This document shows, piece by piece, positions 16,870-26,538 of a stretch of 33,809 bases of DNA. The translations under genes and the position numbers were made by a program. Origin of the DNA: Bacteroidota bacterium (GTDB lineage Bacteria > Bacteroidota > Bacteroidia > Bacteroidales > ML635J-15); assembly GCA_029558535.1 (NCBI GenBank), contig JAKQEK010000035.1:1-33809 (forward strand), written 5' to 3'. Each line of letters starts with the position of its first letter. The stretch's first letter is position 1. A model generated the notes under the pieces. It was not told where the DNA came from, made no database searches, and worked only from the letters and a program-made list of their open reading frames with translations.

Positions 16870-18366
16870 ATGTTAAAAAAATTGCATATCTATATAATTA
16901 AAGCATTCCTTGGTCCCTGGCTTGCAACTTTTCTAATATGCGTATTTCTTCTACTAATGCAATTTTTATGGAAGTATATAGATGATCTGGTTGGAAAAGG
17001 ACTTGAATGGAATGTGATTTCCGAACTTCTTTTTTACGCATCTCTTACTTTAATACCTTTAGCTTTACCTTTATCAGTACTGTTGGCAACCATTATGACA
17101 TATGGTGCATTAGGTGAAAAAAACGAACTTTTTGCCATGAAATCAGGAGGGGTTTCTCTTTATCGAATTATGTATCCCCTATTTATTCTGAATATAGTTT
17201 TAAGCATTGGAGCTTTTTACTTCTCTAACAATCTATTGCCATATACTAATTTAAAAATGCGTTCACTTCTGTTTAGTATTCAGCAACAAAGACCTGAAGT
17301 CAACATACGAAATGGTATTTTTACCGAACCCGTTGACAATTTAAGCATCAAAGTTGAACGTAAATATAGAAATAATAATACACTGGAGGGAATTCTTATA
17401 TATGACCATCGAGATAATTCAGGAAATACAAATGTTACAACTGCTAAAGCCGGAAATATTAAAATTACAGAAGATAAATCTTATCTTATTCTTGATTTAA
17501 GCGATGGTTACAGATATGAAGAACTAAAACTTGAAAAAGAAAAAAAAGCAATAAATAAAAAATACCCACACCAAACTTCCAAATTTAAGAATCAAATCGT
17601 TTATATTGAACTTGATGGTCTTGGTCTTGATAGAAACAACGAGGACTTATTTAAAAATGGTTTTGAGATGCTAAATAATAATCAGTTAAAACAAGCTGTA
17701 GATTCATTAAATAACAACCTCCATAAAAGAGAACATGATATTTGGTTCAACATAGTTGAATATTCTATGTTTAAAGGTGAACATTCATGGTTGAACATGA
17801 CCGAAGAAGAAAAACTTATTGCACAAACAAAAATTGATCAGTTATTAGTTGAATCGGATAACTTTAAACTAAACATAGATTCAATATACAACAACCTCAA
17901 TAACAGTCAAAAAAACAAAGTCATTGACTTTGCATTAAACTTTTCACGCTCGGCAAAACAATACGTCGAAATCACAGGTGATGAAATTACCGGGTATAAT
18001 AGATGGATTGCAAGACATGAAATTGAATGGCACCGAAAATATGTACTTTCAATTGCTTGTCTTCTTTTTTACATTATTGGAGCTCCACTAGGTGCAATAA
18101 TTCGTAAAGGAGGTTTTGGATTTCCGGTTATTATTTCAGTTTTAATATTTCTTTTTTATTATATAATTTCCATCACGTTCGAAAAAACTGTAAGAGAAAT
18201 GGTTTTTGCTCCTGAGTTCGGGATGTGGGTTAGTACATATATTCTTATCCCTATTAGTATTTTTCTAACATACAAGGCTGCTAATGATTCTATGAGAATA
18301 AGTCCATACTTTTATGTTAAAATTACAAGGTTATTCAGGAGAAAAAGCAAAGAGAAAATTATATAA
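16870..18366 (+). CDS. LptF/LptG-family permease (YjgP/YjgQ)
   Basis: LptF and LptG form the membrane part of the ABC machine that lifts lipopolysaccharide from the inner membrane to the Lpt bridge. This 498-residue protein has the family layout. The N-terminus is LKKLHIYIIKAFLGPWLATF with a membrane helix at about 12-34, followed by two or three more helices with LPLALPLSVLLATIMTYG-type text (LALPLSVLLATIMTYG) and GEKNELFAMKSGGVSLYRI, the coupling-helix region that meets LptB. A large periplasmic domain (about 125-380) follows, then three C-terminal helices starting near LSIACLLFYIIGAPLG. The periplasmic domain is longer than in E. coli because of a helical insert (about 260-360). It probably heads an operon running to 22942. 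Whether it is LptF or LptG is not decided. Confidence 0.88.
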   Translation: MLKKLHIYIIKAFLGPWLATFLICVFLLLMQFLWKYIDDLVGKGLEWNVISELLFYASLTLIPLALPLSVLLATIMTYGALGEKNELFAMKSGGVSLYRIMYPLFILNIVLSIGAFYFSNNLLPYTNLKMRSLLFSIQQQRPEVNIRNGIFTEPVDNLSIKVERKYRNNNTLEGILIYDHRDNSGNTNVTTAKAGNIKITEDKSYLILDLSDGYRYEELKLEKEKKAINKKYPHQTSKFKNQIVYIELDGLGLDRNNEDLFKNGFEMLNNNQLKQAVDSLNNNLHKREHDIWFNIVEYSMFKGEHSWLNMTEEEKLIAQTKIDQLLVESDNFKLNIDSIYNNLNNSQKNKVIDFALNFSRSAKQYVEITGDEITGYNRWIARHEIEWHRKYVLSIACLLFYIIGAPLGAIIRKGGFGFPVIISVLIFLFYYIISITFEKTVREMVFAPEFGMWVSTYILIPISIFLTYKAANDSMRISPYFYVKITRLFRRKSKEKII

Positions 18367-18404
18367 TAATGATTAGTTATTTTTCAAGATAGAAAGTGGT
18401 TGAT

Positions 18405-19616
18405 ATGAAGATTCTGATTTTAACAAACAAAATGCCCTACCCTCCACGTGACGGTGGATCAATAGCAACTCTTACTTTGGCTTTATCGCTCCAAAGAAGT
18501 GGTAATGATATAGAAATTCTCTCTATGAATACTTCTAAACATTATTTTATTGCCAACAATATTCCTAGCGACATCAATTCTAAAATTAAATTTCACTGTG
18601 TTGATATTAATACTGATACTAAACTAATAAAAGCTGTAAGTAATTTTTTATTTTCTTCAATACCCTATAATGCTGAAAGATTTATATCCCAAGATTTTGA
18701 CAAAAAACTATCAGAACTTTTGCAGACAACCACTTACGACATTATACAGCTTGAAGGTTTGTATCTCTGCCCTTATATTGATACTATAAGAAAGTTTTCA
18801 AAAGCAAAAATTTCATTAAGAGCTCACAATATTGAACATGAAATATGGACAAGAGCTGCTGTTAATGAAGCACAAAAACTTAAAAAAATATATAAAAGAA
18901 ATCTGGCAGCAAGAATTAGAAAATTCAAGTTAAATTATATTAATAAATTTGATTTTCTAATTCCTATTACTTCAAGAGATGCGAATCTTTACACATTTTT
19001 TGGCAATAATATGCCAATACACGTTACTCCAACCGGAATAGATAATGATAATGTGTTATTACAAAATCCTTTAAACTCAAGTGAATTTCCCGGGTTTTTT
19101 CACATAGGAGCCCTCGATTGGATTCCAAATATAGAAGGTCTTACATGGTTTATTGAGAATGTTTGGAAAGAGTTTTCGAAAAAATATCCTGAATACAAAT
19201 TTTCTATCGCAGGAAGAAACGCTTCGGCAGATTTTGAAAAATATTTAATCCAAAACAATATTGATTATTTAGGAGAAGTTGAAAGTGCTGCGGAATTTAT
19301 TTCGAAAGGATCGGTTATGATAGTACCGCTTCTATCGGGTAGCGGGATGAGAATAAAAATTATTGAGGGTATGGCTGCTGGAAAAACGATTATTACAACT
19401 TCAATGGGTACAGAGGGAATTAATACTACAAATGATGAGAACATTCTTATTGCTGATACAGCAGAAGGCTTTTATAGCCAGCTAATAAGGATTTCAAAAA
19501 GTATAGAACTGCACAATTTCATTTCGCAGCAGGCTCGCAACTTCGTTTTAAAAAACTATGATAATGATAAAATTGCATTAGGATTGACAAATTTTTATAA
19601 AAACAATATTTCTTGA
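18405..19616 (+). CDS. Glycosyltransferase family 4 (GT-B)
   Basis: This 403-residue enzyme is read from the ATG at 18405. A GTG at 18396 would add three residues, but MKILILTNKMPYPPRDGGS is the usual start of this family. The N-terminal domain has the glycine-rich acceptor loop (PPRDGGS). The second domain starts near FFHIGALDWIPNIEGLTWF, contains YKFSIAGRNAS, and has the GT4 donor site GSGMRIKIIEGMAAGK with the conserved Glu, then TSMGTEGI. No membrane segment. It transfers a sugar from a nucleotide sugar; donor and acceptor are not readable. It follows the Lpt permease by 38 bp and overlaps the next glycosyltransferase by 4 bases. Confidence 0.87.
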   Translation: MKILILTNKMPYPPRDGGSIATLTLALSLQRSGNDIEILSMNTSKHYFIANNIPSDINSKIKFHCVDINTDTKLIKAVSNFLFSSIPYNAERFISQDFDKKLSELLQTTTYDIIQLEGLYLCPYIDTIRKFSKAKISLRAHNIEHEIWTRAAVNEAQKLKKIYKRNLAARIRKFKLNYINKFDFLIPITSRDANLYTFFGNNMPIHVTPTGIDNDNVLLQNPLNSSEFPGFFHIGALDWIPNIEGLTWFIENVWKEFSKKYPEYKFSIAGRNASADFEKYLIQNNIDYLGEVESAAEFISKGSVMIVPLLSGSGMRIKIIEGMAAGKTIITTSMGTEGINTTNDENILIADTAEGFYSQLIRISKSIELHNFISQQARNFVLKNYDNDKIALGLTNFYKNNIS

Positions 19617-20779
19617 TAATCTTTCTTCAAATATTATTCTGGTTGAACATATTTCTAATATTCCACACCTATGTAGTTTATCCATTTTTATTGTACATTC
19701 TTGCAAGGAATAAAAAACAAAGCTTCCCAGAACCTAAAGAATTACCTGTGGTTACTATCATTATGTCTCTGTTTAACGAAGAGAGCGTTATTGCTCATAA
19801 GCTCGACAGTGTTTTAAATTCGCACTATCCATTAAACAAAATAAAAATCTTAATTGGGTCAGACAATAGCACAGATGATACAAATAAAATTGTTATAGAA
19901 TATGCTGAAAAATTTAGCAATATTACTTTCACACCATATACTGAAAGACAAGGTAAATCAAATGTAGTTAACGGTCTGATTGATCAATCTGAAGGTGAAA
20001 TTCTTATTTTGACCGATGCGAATGTTTTATTCGAAAAAAATACGATATCCGAATTGATAAAAGCATTTTCAGACCCAAAAGTTGGTTTGGTTGATACAAA
20101 TATGAAAAACACCGGTTTAAGAAAAGAAGGTATCTCTATTCAGGAAAAGTCATATATTTCGAGAGAAGTTTTAATAAAAAATCGTGAAGGTATTTTGTGG
20201 GGTACAATGATGGGGCCTTTTGGAGGTTGTTTTGCAATCCGAAAAGAACTATATACTCCTGTACCAAAAAATTTCTTAGTGGATGATTTCTATATTTGCA
20301 TGAAAATTATTAAGTCAGGATATAAAGCAATAAATGTATTAGATGCAGTTGTTTACGAAGATGTATCAAATAATCTGTCTGATGAGTTCTTCCGAAAAGT
20401 AAGAATTGCAACAGGAGATTTTCAAAACCTTTATGAGTTTAAAAGAATGTTATGGCCTCCATTTAAAGGACTTGGTTTTAGTTTTATGTCACATAAAGTT
20501 CTAAGGTGGATAACGCCCATTTTTATTGTCACATCTTACATTCTAGCATTAATACTAAGCTTTAACAATTTGTTTTATTTAATTATTACAATATGCTACA
20601 GTTTAGTATTGTTATTACCATTGATTGATTATATACTAAAAAAAATAAAAATAAATAATATATTTTTGCGATTTGTTACACATTTTTTTACAATGAATCT
20701 AGCATTATTGGCAGGAATGTTTAAAGCGATGAAAGGAGTTAAATCAAATGTCTGGAAACCAACAAAAAGAAATCAATAA
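19613..20779 (+). CDS. Membrane glycosyltransferase family 2
   Basis: This 388-residue protein starts at a TTG overlapping the stop of the previous gene (TTGA). It has an N-terminal membrane helix (about 4-26) and a GT-A catalytic domain: [11 protein letters not shown] at the nucleotide site, GSDNSTDDT, the metal-binding [18 protein letters not shown], and [11 protein letters not shown] with the catalytic-base Asp. [15 protein letters not shown] sits where processive enzymes carry their Q/RxxRW motif. Three C-terminal membrane helices follow (about 295-370). This layout is typical of polysaccharide or glycolipid synthases at the inner membrane. Product unknown. The ribBA gene overlaps its 3' end by 32 bases. 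Confidence 0.87.
   Translation: MIIFLQILFWLNIFLIFHTYVVYPFLLYILARNKKQSFPEPKELPVVTIIMSLFNEESVIAHKLDSVLNSHYPLNKIKILIGSDNSTDDTNKIVIEYAEKFSNITFTPYTERQGKSNVVNGLIDQSEGEILILTDANVLFEKNTISELIKAFSDPKVGLVDTNMKNTGLRKEGISIQEKSYISREVLIKNREGILWGTMMGPFGGCFAIRKELYTPVPKNFLVDDFYICMKIIKSGYKAINVLDAVVYEDVSNNLSDEFFRKVRIATGDFQNLYEFKRMLWPPFKGLGFSFMSHKVLRWITPIFIVTSYILALILSFNNLFYLIITICYSLVLLLPLIDYILKKIKINNIFLRFVTHFFTMNLALLAGMFKAMKGVKSNVWKPTKRNQ
20732..20738 (+). promoter_or_regulatory. Shine-Dalgarno site for ribBA
   Basis: AAAGGAG lies 9 bases before the ATG at 20748, inside the end of the glycosyltransferase gene. Strong Shine-Dalgarno sites are rare in this window and in Bacteroidota generally. It supports the overlapping start. 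Confidence 0.5.
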
Positions 20780-21986
20780 ACCACTTAATAGCATTACCGA
20801 GGCTATTGAAGACATCAGAAATGGTAAAATAATTATTGTAGTTGATGATTATGACAGGGAAAATGAAGGCGATTTTATTATTGCCGCCGAGAAAATTAGT
20901 CCTGAAATTGTAAATTTTATGGCAAAAAATGGCAGAGGTCTCATTTGCGCTTCAATACCCGAAAGCCGTTGTCATCAATTAGATTTGGAGCTAATGGTTG
21001 GCAAAAACACAGCTTTACACGAAACTCCCTTTACAGTATCAGTTGACTTAATCGGTCAGGGATGCACAACCGGAATCTCAGCATCAGATAGAGCAAAAAC
21101 CATTTACGCTTTGGTAGATGACAAGACCAAGCCGGAAGATTTGGCTCGTCCCGGGCATATTTTTCCGCTTATGGCCAGAGAAAATGGAGTTTTACGACGT
21201 GCCGGACATACAGAAGCTGTTGTTGACCTTACCAGATTAGCCGGTCTAAAACCAGGAGGTGCTCTTGTTGAAATAATGAATGATGACGGGACTATGGCCA
21301 GATTACCTCAACTAATTGAAATCGCCAATAAATTTAACTTAAAAATTATAAGCATTGCAGACCTGATAAAATATCGTCTGGAATTTGACAGCCTTATCGA
21401 AAAAGGCACCAAAGTTCATTTGCCAACTGAATACGGTAATTTTGAAATGATTCCTTTTAAACATAAAACATCAGGACTTGAACATTCTGCATTAATCAAA
21501 GGTACTTGGACAGATAAGGATACTGTTCTCGTCAGAGTTCATTCAAGTTGCGTAACCGGAGATATTTTCGGTTCTTACAAATGTGATTGCGGACCACAGT
21601 TGCATGAAGCAATGAGAATTATTGATAAAGCTGGTAGAGGTGTCGTTCTTTATCTAAATCAAGAAGGTCGTGGAATTGGTCTTATGAATAAAATTGCAGC
21701 ATACAAATTACAAGAAGACGGACTTGATACTGTTGAGGCAAATATTCATCTGGGATTTCAACCGGATGAGCGTGACTACGGTGTTGGTGCACAAATATTA
21801 CGTAGTCTAGGTATAAAGAAAATGATCTTACTGACGAATAATCCACAGAAAAAAGCCGGATTAAAAGGTTATGGATTAGAAATATGCGGCACACAGCATA
21901 TCGAAATAAAACCTAATAAATTCAACAAGTTTTATCTCGAAACAAAAAAGAAAAAAATGGGGCACGAATTGGATTTTAACGAATAA
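20748..21986 (+). CDS. ribBA: Bifunctional DHBP synthase / GTP cyclohydrolase II
   Basis: This enzyme makes both riboflavin precursors: 3,4-dihydroxy-2-butanone 4-phosphate from ribulose 5-phosphate, and the pyrimidine from GTP. The N-terminal RibB half (about 10-205) has [16 protein letters not shown] (acidic Mg site), GLICASIP and [21 protein letters not shown] (quoted core: [10 protein letters not shown]). The C-terminal RibA half (about 212-405) has the zinc cysteines in [17 protein letters not shown], then [10 protein letters not shown] and [16 protein letters not shown]. Length (412) is normal and all key residues look intact. It overlaps the upstream glycosyltransferase by 32 bases, and fmt begins on its last base, so translation is coupled. 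Confidence 0.95.
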   Translation: MSGNQQKEINKPLNSITEAIEDIRNGKIIIVVDDYDRENEGDFIIAAEKISPEIVNFMAKNGRGLICASIPESRCHQLDLELMVGKNTALHETPFTVSVDLIGQGCTTGISASDRAKTIYALVDDKTKPEDLARPGHIFPLMARENGVLRRAGHTEAVVDLTRLAGLKPGGALVEIMNDDGTMARLPQLIEIANKFNLKIISIADLIKYRLEFDSLIEKGTKVHLPTEYGNFEMIPFKHKTSGLEHSALIKGTWTDKDTVLVRVHSSCVTGDIFGSYKCDCGPQLHEAMRIIDKAGRGVVLYLNQEGRGIGLMNKIAAYKLQEDGLDTVEANIHLGFQPDERDYGVGAQILRSLGIKKMILLTNNPQKKAGLKGYGLEICGTQHIEIKPNKFNKFYLETKKKKMGHELDFNE

Positions 21987-22942
21987 TGAACCCAAAAGAA
22001 CTCAATATTATCTACATGGGTACGCCTGCATTTGCAGTAGAACCACTTAAATCTATAATAAACAATGGATACAAAGTAAGTGCTGTTGTTACATCAACTG
22101 ATAAGCCAGCTGGCAGAGGTTGTAAATTAAAATTCTCGGATGTGAAAAATTTTGCACTTGATAAAAATATTCAAGTATTACAACCATTAAATTTGAAAGA
22201 TCCCGATTTTGTAAATCAATTGAAAAATATAAAACCTGATTTATTTATTGTGGTAGCTTTTAGGATGTTACCCGAAGAAGTCTGGAAAATACCGAAATTT
22301 GGGACTTTCAACCTACATGCCTCACTCCTGCCAGATTATCGTGGTGCTGCTCCTATAAATCATGCAATAATAAACGGAGAAACAAAAACAGGATTGACAA
22401 CATTCTTTATTGATAAAGAAATTGACACCGGCAATATTATATTACAAGAAAAATGTGCAATTGAAGAATCTGATGATGCTGGTAGTCTGCACGACAAACT
22501 TATGATGAAAGGCGGTAATTTGATTATTAAAACTATTGATATTATAAATAAAGGTACAATTAATCCTATTTCTCAAAATAGTTTAATTAAATCTGAAATA
22601 AAATTAGCGCCAAAAATAAATAAAGAATTTTGCAAAATTGATTTTAATTTGTCTTGCATTAAAGTACACAACTTCATAAGAGGACTCTCCCCGTACCCTG
22701 CTGCGTGGTGTAATATCAACGAAATTGCAGATTTAGTTAAAATATTCAAAAGCACATATTTATTTGAGAAACATTCTTATGCGAATGGCAAATTACTGAC
22801 AGACAATAAAAATTTTATTAAAATAGCAGTTTCAGACGGGTTTATAATAATAGATGAACTACAATTACCAGGAAAGAAGCGAATGTCAGTTAAAGAATTT
22901 CTTAACGGAAATAATTTTGGTTTTGAGGCATTGTGTTTTTAA
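21986..22942 (+). CDS. fmt: Methionyl-tRNA formyltransferase
   Basis: Fmt formylates the initiator Met-tRNA with 10-formyl-tetrahydrofolate. This 318-residue protein has the N-terminal IIYMGTPAFAVEPL, TSTDKPAGRG, the hallmark HASLLPDYRGAAPINHAI with the catalytic Asn-His-Asp set (NLHASLLPDYRG), TGLTTFFIDKEIDTG, and the C-terminal OB-like domain after KINKEF...HNFIRGLSPYPAAW. The ATG shares its A with the TAA stop of ribBA (TAATG), so it is the last gene of the operon beginning at 16870. It ends 6 bases from the convergent plug gene. Confidence 0.95.
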   Translation: MNPKELNIIYMGTPAFAVEPLKSIINNGYKVSAVVTSTDKPAGRGCKLKFSDVKNFALDKNIQVLQPLNLKDPDFVNQLKNIKPDLFIVVAFRMLPEEVWKIPKFGTFNLHASLLPDYRGAAPINHAIINGETKTGLTTFFIDKEIDTGNIILQEKCAIEESDDAGSLHDKLMMKGGNLIIKTIDIINKGTINPISQNSLIKSEIKLAPKINKEFCKIDFNLSCIKVHNFIRGLSPYPAAWCNINEIADLVKIFKSTYLFEKHSYANGKLLTDNKNFIKIAVSDGFIIIDELQLPGKKRMSVKEFLNGNNFGFEALCF

Positions 22943-22948
22943 AAACAA

Positions 22949-24250
22949 CTATTTATTCACCGAGTTAAATACCGAGAAATATATTAAACGATCGTAAGAA
23001 CTACCTATTTCCCTATAATACAACAATAACAAATAATTATTTTCAGTCTGCTGATGACTACCTTCAAAAAAGCTATGGTCAGGGCTCTTTGTTACATCTT
23101 TATCAACTAGTAAATACTTGTAATTATAGTATCCTTGTTTTAAAAACAATAACTTCTCGTATGACCTTGATTCAAGATTATAAAGCAATTTGCTGTTTTC
23201 ATTTATTTCATATCCTGTTAAGTCACCATATAAATAAATGTCTGCATTGTTTATCGGAGTGTTGTATTCAAGGCTGAATTTTACAATCGCATACTCTGAT
23301 TGAATTTCAGGGAAATTTTTATTAGCAAATCTATTGGTTCTAATAACATAACTACCATTAATATCCTGAGAACTTCTGTACGGAGAAAACATTTCTGATT
23401 TGTCATTAACTAGGCTGATATAATAATATGGCTTCTTAAACTCAATATTTTCTACTCTTTCAGAGTTTAATTCCAGATTGTTAAAATTGAAATACCTATA
23501 TTCATTGGAAGCATCAAAACAAGATTTGTCATCCCACTCATAAGAAATTCTTTCATTGTCAATAAAGTTGTAAGGAAGGTTAAACAGAGCATTATTCCAT
23601 TGATAATTCTGTAAAACAACCGGTTTAAGCTCAGATTGTGCATCATAGATATTTATTCCTTTTCTCAATACTGTAAAGTCAAGTTTTTGATATGCTTTTC
23701 GATATTCTCCTTCAATACATGGATTTATTCTCCCAGTTACTTCTACAATATTTTCATAAATCATAAATCTTTTTGTAATAAGGATTTGAATATTGTCATC
23801 ATTTTTGGAATAAACAACTAACAGATAATTCCCTGATTTAGTCAATGATACATCTGTGTTTGGTATTTCAAGAGTAAAATGCGTATATTGAACAAAAGTA
23901 CTCTGAGACTCTTCGTAATCAAGTATTTCGTTTTCTTCAAACCCATCAGCATATTCAAAAAACATCAAATTTGAGGGCTGCCAATTATATGTACAATGAA
24001 TAAATGTGTAATAAAAATTATCTACCGGCGATTCAATTTGATCAAAATTAAACAAAAGATAATTATCCGAATTCAAATCTAAAACAGGATACCCCGACTC
24101 CCAATCAGGCGGATGTAATCGAACTGTTTTTAGATTTTTTTCATATACTTTATCAATACATGCAATGCTATCAGGATTTATGGAAAAAATTAGATTATTT
24201 ATAAATATTAAAGCAACCGATAATAAAAAAAGCTGTTTTCTATATGGCAT
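22949..24250 (-). CDS. T9SS plug-type protein (DUF5103)
   Basis: This protein has 433 residues from the ATG at 24250, where PYRKQLFLLSVALIFINNL is a clean signal peptide. Longer in-frame starts (24265, 24295, 24430) run into the divergent gene at 24309 and blur that signal. The N-terminal domain has the DUF5103 pattern: KTVRLHPPDWESGYPVLDL, YLLFNFDQIE, YYTFIHCTYNWQPSNL, YTHFTLEIPN. In known T9SS this family is the Plug, which closes the idle side of the SprA/Sov translocon pore. Assignment is by remembered pattern only. It fits the many T9SS substrates in the window. Convergent with fmt (6-bp gap) and divergent from the unknown exported protein. Confidence 0.75.
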   Translation of the reverse strand: MPYRKQLFLLSVALIFINNLIFSINPDSIACIDKVYEKNLKTVRLHPPDWESGYPVLDLNSDNYLLFNFDQIESPVDNFYYTFIHCTYNWQPSNLMFFEYADGFEENEILDYEESQSTFVQYTHFTLEIPNTDVSLTKSGNYLLVVYSKNDDNIQILITKRFMIYENIVEVTGRINPCIEGEYRKAYQKLDFTVLRKGINIYDAQSELKPVVLQNYQWNNALFNLPYNFIDNERISYEWDDKSCFDASNEYRYFNFNNLELNSERVENIEFKKPYYYISLVNDKSEMFSPYRSSQDINGSYVIRTNRFANKNFPEIQSEYAIVKFSLEYNTPINNADIYLYGDLTGYEINENSKLLYNLESRSYEKLLFLKQGYYNYKYLLVDKDVTKSPDHSFFEGSHQQTENNYLLLLYYREIGSSYDRLIYFSVFNSVNK

Positions 24251-24308
24251 AAGTATTGTTAACATACAAAAATTTAATTTTACTAAGTAAAACATATTAT
24301 TTAACTTT

Positions 24309-25301
24309 ATGAAAAATTTCTTTATGAAAAAACATATCGTGCTGTGTATAATTTTTCTATTGCCAATACTGTCATTTTCGCAAAGTATTAATTCAAAAGC
24401 GATCCAAATAACTAACAATCTTGATGCCAATTATGTTGATGTTACGGGTACTAAAATAAAAATCATACCACCAAAAGGCTTTATTAAAAGCACATCATAT
24501 ATGGGTTTCAGTCATCAAATTGCAGGAAGCAGCATAGTTATAACCGAAATACCGGGTGATGTAAACAGAAATTTTATTGGATTTGATAAAAAATTCTTGT
24601 TTAAGTCAGGAGTTATTGTTGAAGAAGAAACATTTTACCAGATAAATGGATACGATGCATTACTTATCAAAGGACAGCAGGCGGCTTACGGAAAAACCTA
24701 CATCAGATTAATGCTAGTTATCGGGGATATTTACAGAACATATCTGTTAAGTGCATCAATGCTGTCAACTTCTTCGGACAAACATATAAATGAAGTTAAA
24801 ACATCATTATTGGGGGTAATTTATGATCCTGAAAAGAAATCTGACATCACAGATAGATTTGATTTTACTGTTGATGTAAGTGGTACTATTCTTAAAAAAG
24901 CTAATTTAATGTTGAGTTCTCTTACTTATACAGACGACGGTAATGTGCCATCAAAGACATCAGAAAAGACATCAATGACTATTAGAAAATCAACAATGAC
25001 CAAATCAGTGTCTGACGATGAAAAAAAAGTACTTTGTAAACAACTTTTTGAAATGTATCCATTGGAATGGGTTGCTGATATGAAACAAGATCCTAAAACT
25101 ATTACCATTGGCAATTTATCAGGTTATGAGATATATTCCATGGGTAAGAACAAAGAACTCTATAAAATGGAGTTAATATATCAGACGGTCTTGTTTGATA
25201 ATCTTGACTATTATGTTATTACCGGCATAACTTATGGTAAGTTTGAAGAAAACCTGGCACTATTTAAAAAAGTAACTAAAACTTTTAAGCCTGTAAAATA
25301 A
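24309..25301 (+). CDS. Exported protein of unknown function, duplicated domain
   Basis: This 330-residue protein has a signal peptide. The start may be 24309 or, slightly more typical, the second Met at 24324 (MKKHIVLCIIFLLPILSFSQ). The mature part seems to hold two related alpha/beta units: one around IKIIPPKGFIKS...SSIVITEIPG...GYDALLIKGQQ and one around GNLSGYEIYSMGKNKELY...YYVITGITYG. Both have 'G-Y-(D/E)-hydrophobic' then a long strand, a little like PsbP/Mog1-type folds, but I cannot assign a family. A Ser/Thr/Lys-rich linker (about 220-245) lies between. No T9SS tail. It starts 58 bp from the divergent plug gene. Confidence 0.68.
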   Translation: MKNFFMKKHIVLCIIFLLPILSFSQSINSKAIQITNNLDANYVDVTGTKIKIIPPKGFIKSTSYMGFSHQIAGSSIVITEIPGDVNRNFIGFDKKFLFKSGVIVEEETFYQINGYDALLIKGQQAAYGKTYIRLMLVIGDIYRTYLLSASMLSTSSDKHINEVKTSLLGVIYDPEKKSDITDRFDFTVDVSGTILKKANLMLSSLTYTDDGNVPSKTSEKTSMTIRKSTMTKSVSDDEKKVLCKQLFEMYPLEWVADMKQDPKTITIGNLSGYEIYSMGKNKELYKMELIYQTVLFDNLDYYVITGITYGKFEENLALFKKVTKTFKPVK

Positions 25302-25446
25302 TTAAAGAATAGTTTTAACCATATTCCGATCAAAATTTCAATTTAATCTTTTATTAAGTAAGTTTTAACAATTTAGCTTATTATAAACCTGTCATTGTAG
25401 TATTTTAGCACTATAAAAATCTATCAACTATAAACAGTTTGAACAA

Positions 25447-25617
25447 ATGAGAAAAATTGAAAAGAATATGAAGTATTTAGGATTCCTGGGTTTCTTTAGT
25501 TTTATGGGCTTTCGCTATTTCCAAACCCACGAATGGATGTATTTATTATTCTTCTTATGGGCTTTGTGGTTTTTGTTTTTTATACCCGGCTTGACCAAAA
25601 AGAAAGAAAAAATTTAA
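25447..25617 (+). CDS. Small membrane protein (56 residues)
   Basis: The ATG at 25447 opens a 56-codon frame ending TAA. The product is MRKIEKNMKYLGFLGFFSF at the start, then MGFRYFQTHEWMYLLFFLW, and ends with IPGLTKKKEKI. It has two hydrophobic stretches joined by a short polar turn (FQTHEW) and lysines at both ends, as expected for a two-helix inner-membrane protein. It recalls the small 'KYLGFLGFLG' membrane proteins of many bacteria, whose role I do not know. It sits 145 bp after the preceding gene and faces the convergent gene at 25670. Confidence 0.6.
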   Translation: MRKIEKNMKYLGFLGFFSFMGFRYFQTHEWMYLLFFLWALWFLFFIPGLTKKKEKI

Positions 25618-25669
25618 TTTTCAAAAGATTTAGTATTACTTATTGTATAAAAATCAATCTATGAAAATG

Positions 25670-26320
25670 TCATTTATGTTTAATAATTACAGATTCTTCA
25701 GAAATTGACTTATGATTAATTGGATAACTTAAAACAACAACTCTCTTTGTCTCTTCCGCTTCATTCAGCATCAAATGCTCCAATTGCTCACCATCAGTAA
25801 ATAATAATTGTCCGTCAACACTAATAATTAAAAATTCATCTTCGTTTTTCAATTCAACTTTTTCTCCACTTCCATTCCAATCTCTATAATATTCTATAGT
25901 TTCATCCGGCTTTATAATAGTTAATGAATTGTCCTTATATTTCTTTAGTATTTCAGTTTTGTTGATTATGGTGTCCGGAATGATTTGCTCTTCATCAATA
26001 ACCTCTCTATATGGTTTATTATAAATGCCCCATTGATTAGGATATACAACTTTCCAATAATCAGTTAAATCAATTCCAATGTTTTTAGAACTTATATTTT
26101 TTACAGTAAATTTCATCAAAAAATTGTTTTCTGTAGTTGAATAAAATATTGCTTTTTCTACATATAATTCAACAAGTCTTCCTTTGTAGATTAAATGTTG
26201 ATATGTTGTATCAGTTTGAATTACTGTTACAGGAGTTTGCTCGATTTCAAAGCTATTGCCCGGCTGTCCACATTTTATAATCATCGTTATTCCAAATAAA
26301 ATTGTAAAAAATGTATTCAT
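25670..26320 (-). CDS. Exported protein of unknown function
   Basis: This protein has 216 residues from the ATG at 26320 (MNTFFTILFGITMIIKCGQP). Another in-frame ATG at 26347 would add nine residues. The hydrophobic N-terminus with a cysteine at 17 could be a lipoprotein signal, but the Lys before the Cys is atypical. The rest is a beta-rich domain: VELYVEKAIFYSTTENNFLM, then FTVKNISSKNIGIDLTDYWK, then KPDETIEYYRDWNGSGEKVE. This resembles immunoglobulin-like protein-protein domains with a polar tail. I do not recognise a family. Transcribed alone, convergent with the small membrane protein gene. Confidence 0.6.
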   Translation of the reverse strand: MNTFFTILFGITMIIKCGQPGNSFEIEQTPVTVIQTDTTYQHLIYKGRLVELYVEKAIFYSTTENNFLMKFTVKNISSKNIGIDLTDYWKVVYPNQWGIYNKPYREVIDEEQIIPDTIINKTEILKKYKDNSLTIIKPDETIEYYRDWNGSGEKVELKNEDEFLIISVDGQLLFTDGEQLEHLMLNEAEETKRVVVLSYPINHKSISEESVIIKHK

Positions 26321-26400
26321 AATTATAAGATTAAATATATTGGTCAAAGATGCTTTAATTTTTTAATTCCATAAGCTTTGCGAAAACATTTCCGACTATC

Positions 26401-26442
26401 GGCTAAACTATAATTGGTAAAATTACATATAATTATTTAGCC
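26401..26442. repeat. 7-bp inverted repeat in intergenic DNA
   Basis: GGCTAAA (26401-26407) and TTTAGCC (26436-26442) flank a 28-base AT-rich loop. It lies in the 218-base gap between the genes at 26320 and 26539. It has no T tract, so a terminator role is doubtful. Confidence 0.35.
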
Positions 26443-26538
26443 AGCATCTAATATCGCTTTTGTAATAGTATTTGTACCCACCCTATAAGGCTATAATTTG
26501 ACAAATACAATTCCAAAAGCTTCTTGACTAGTTCTTCA

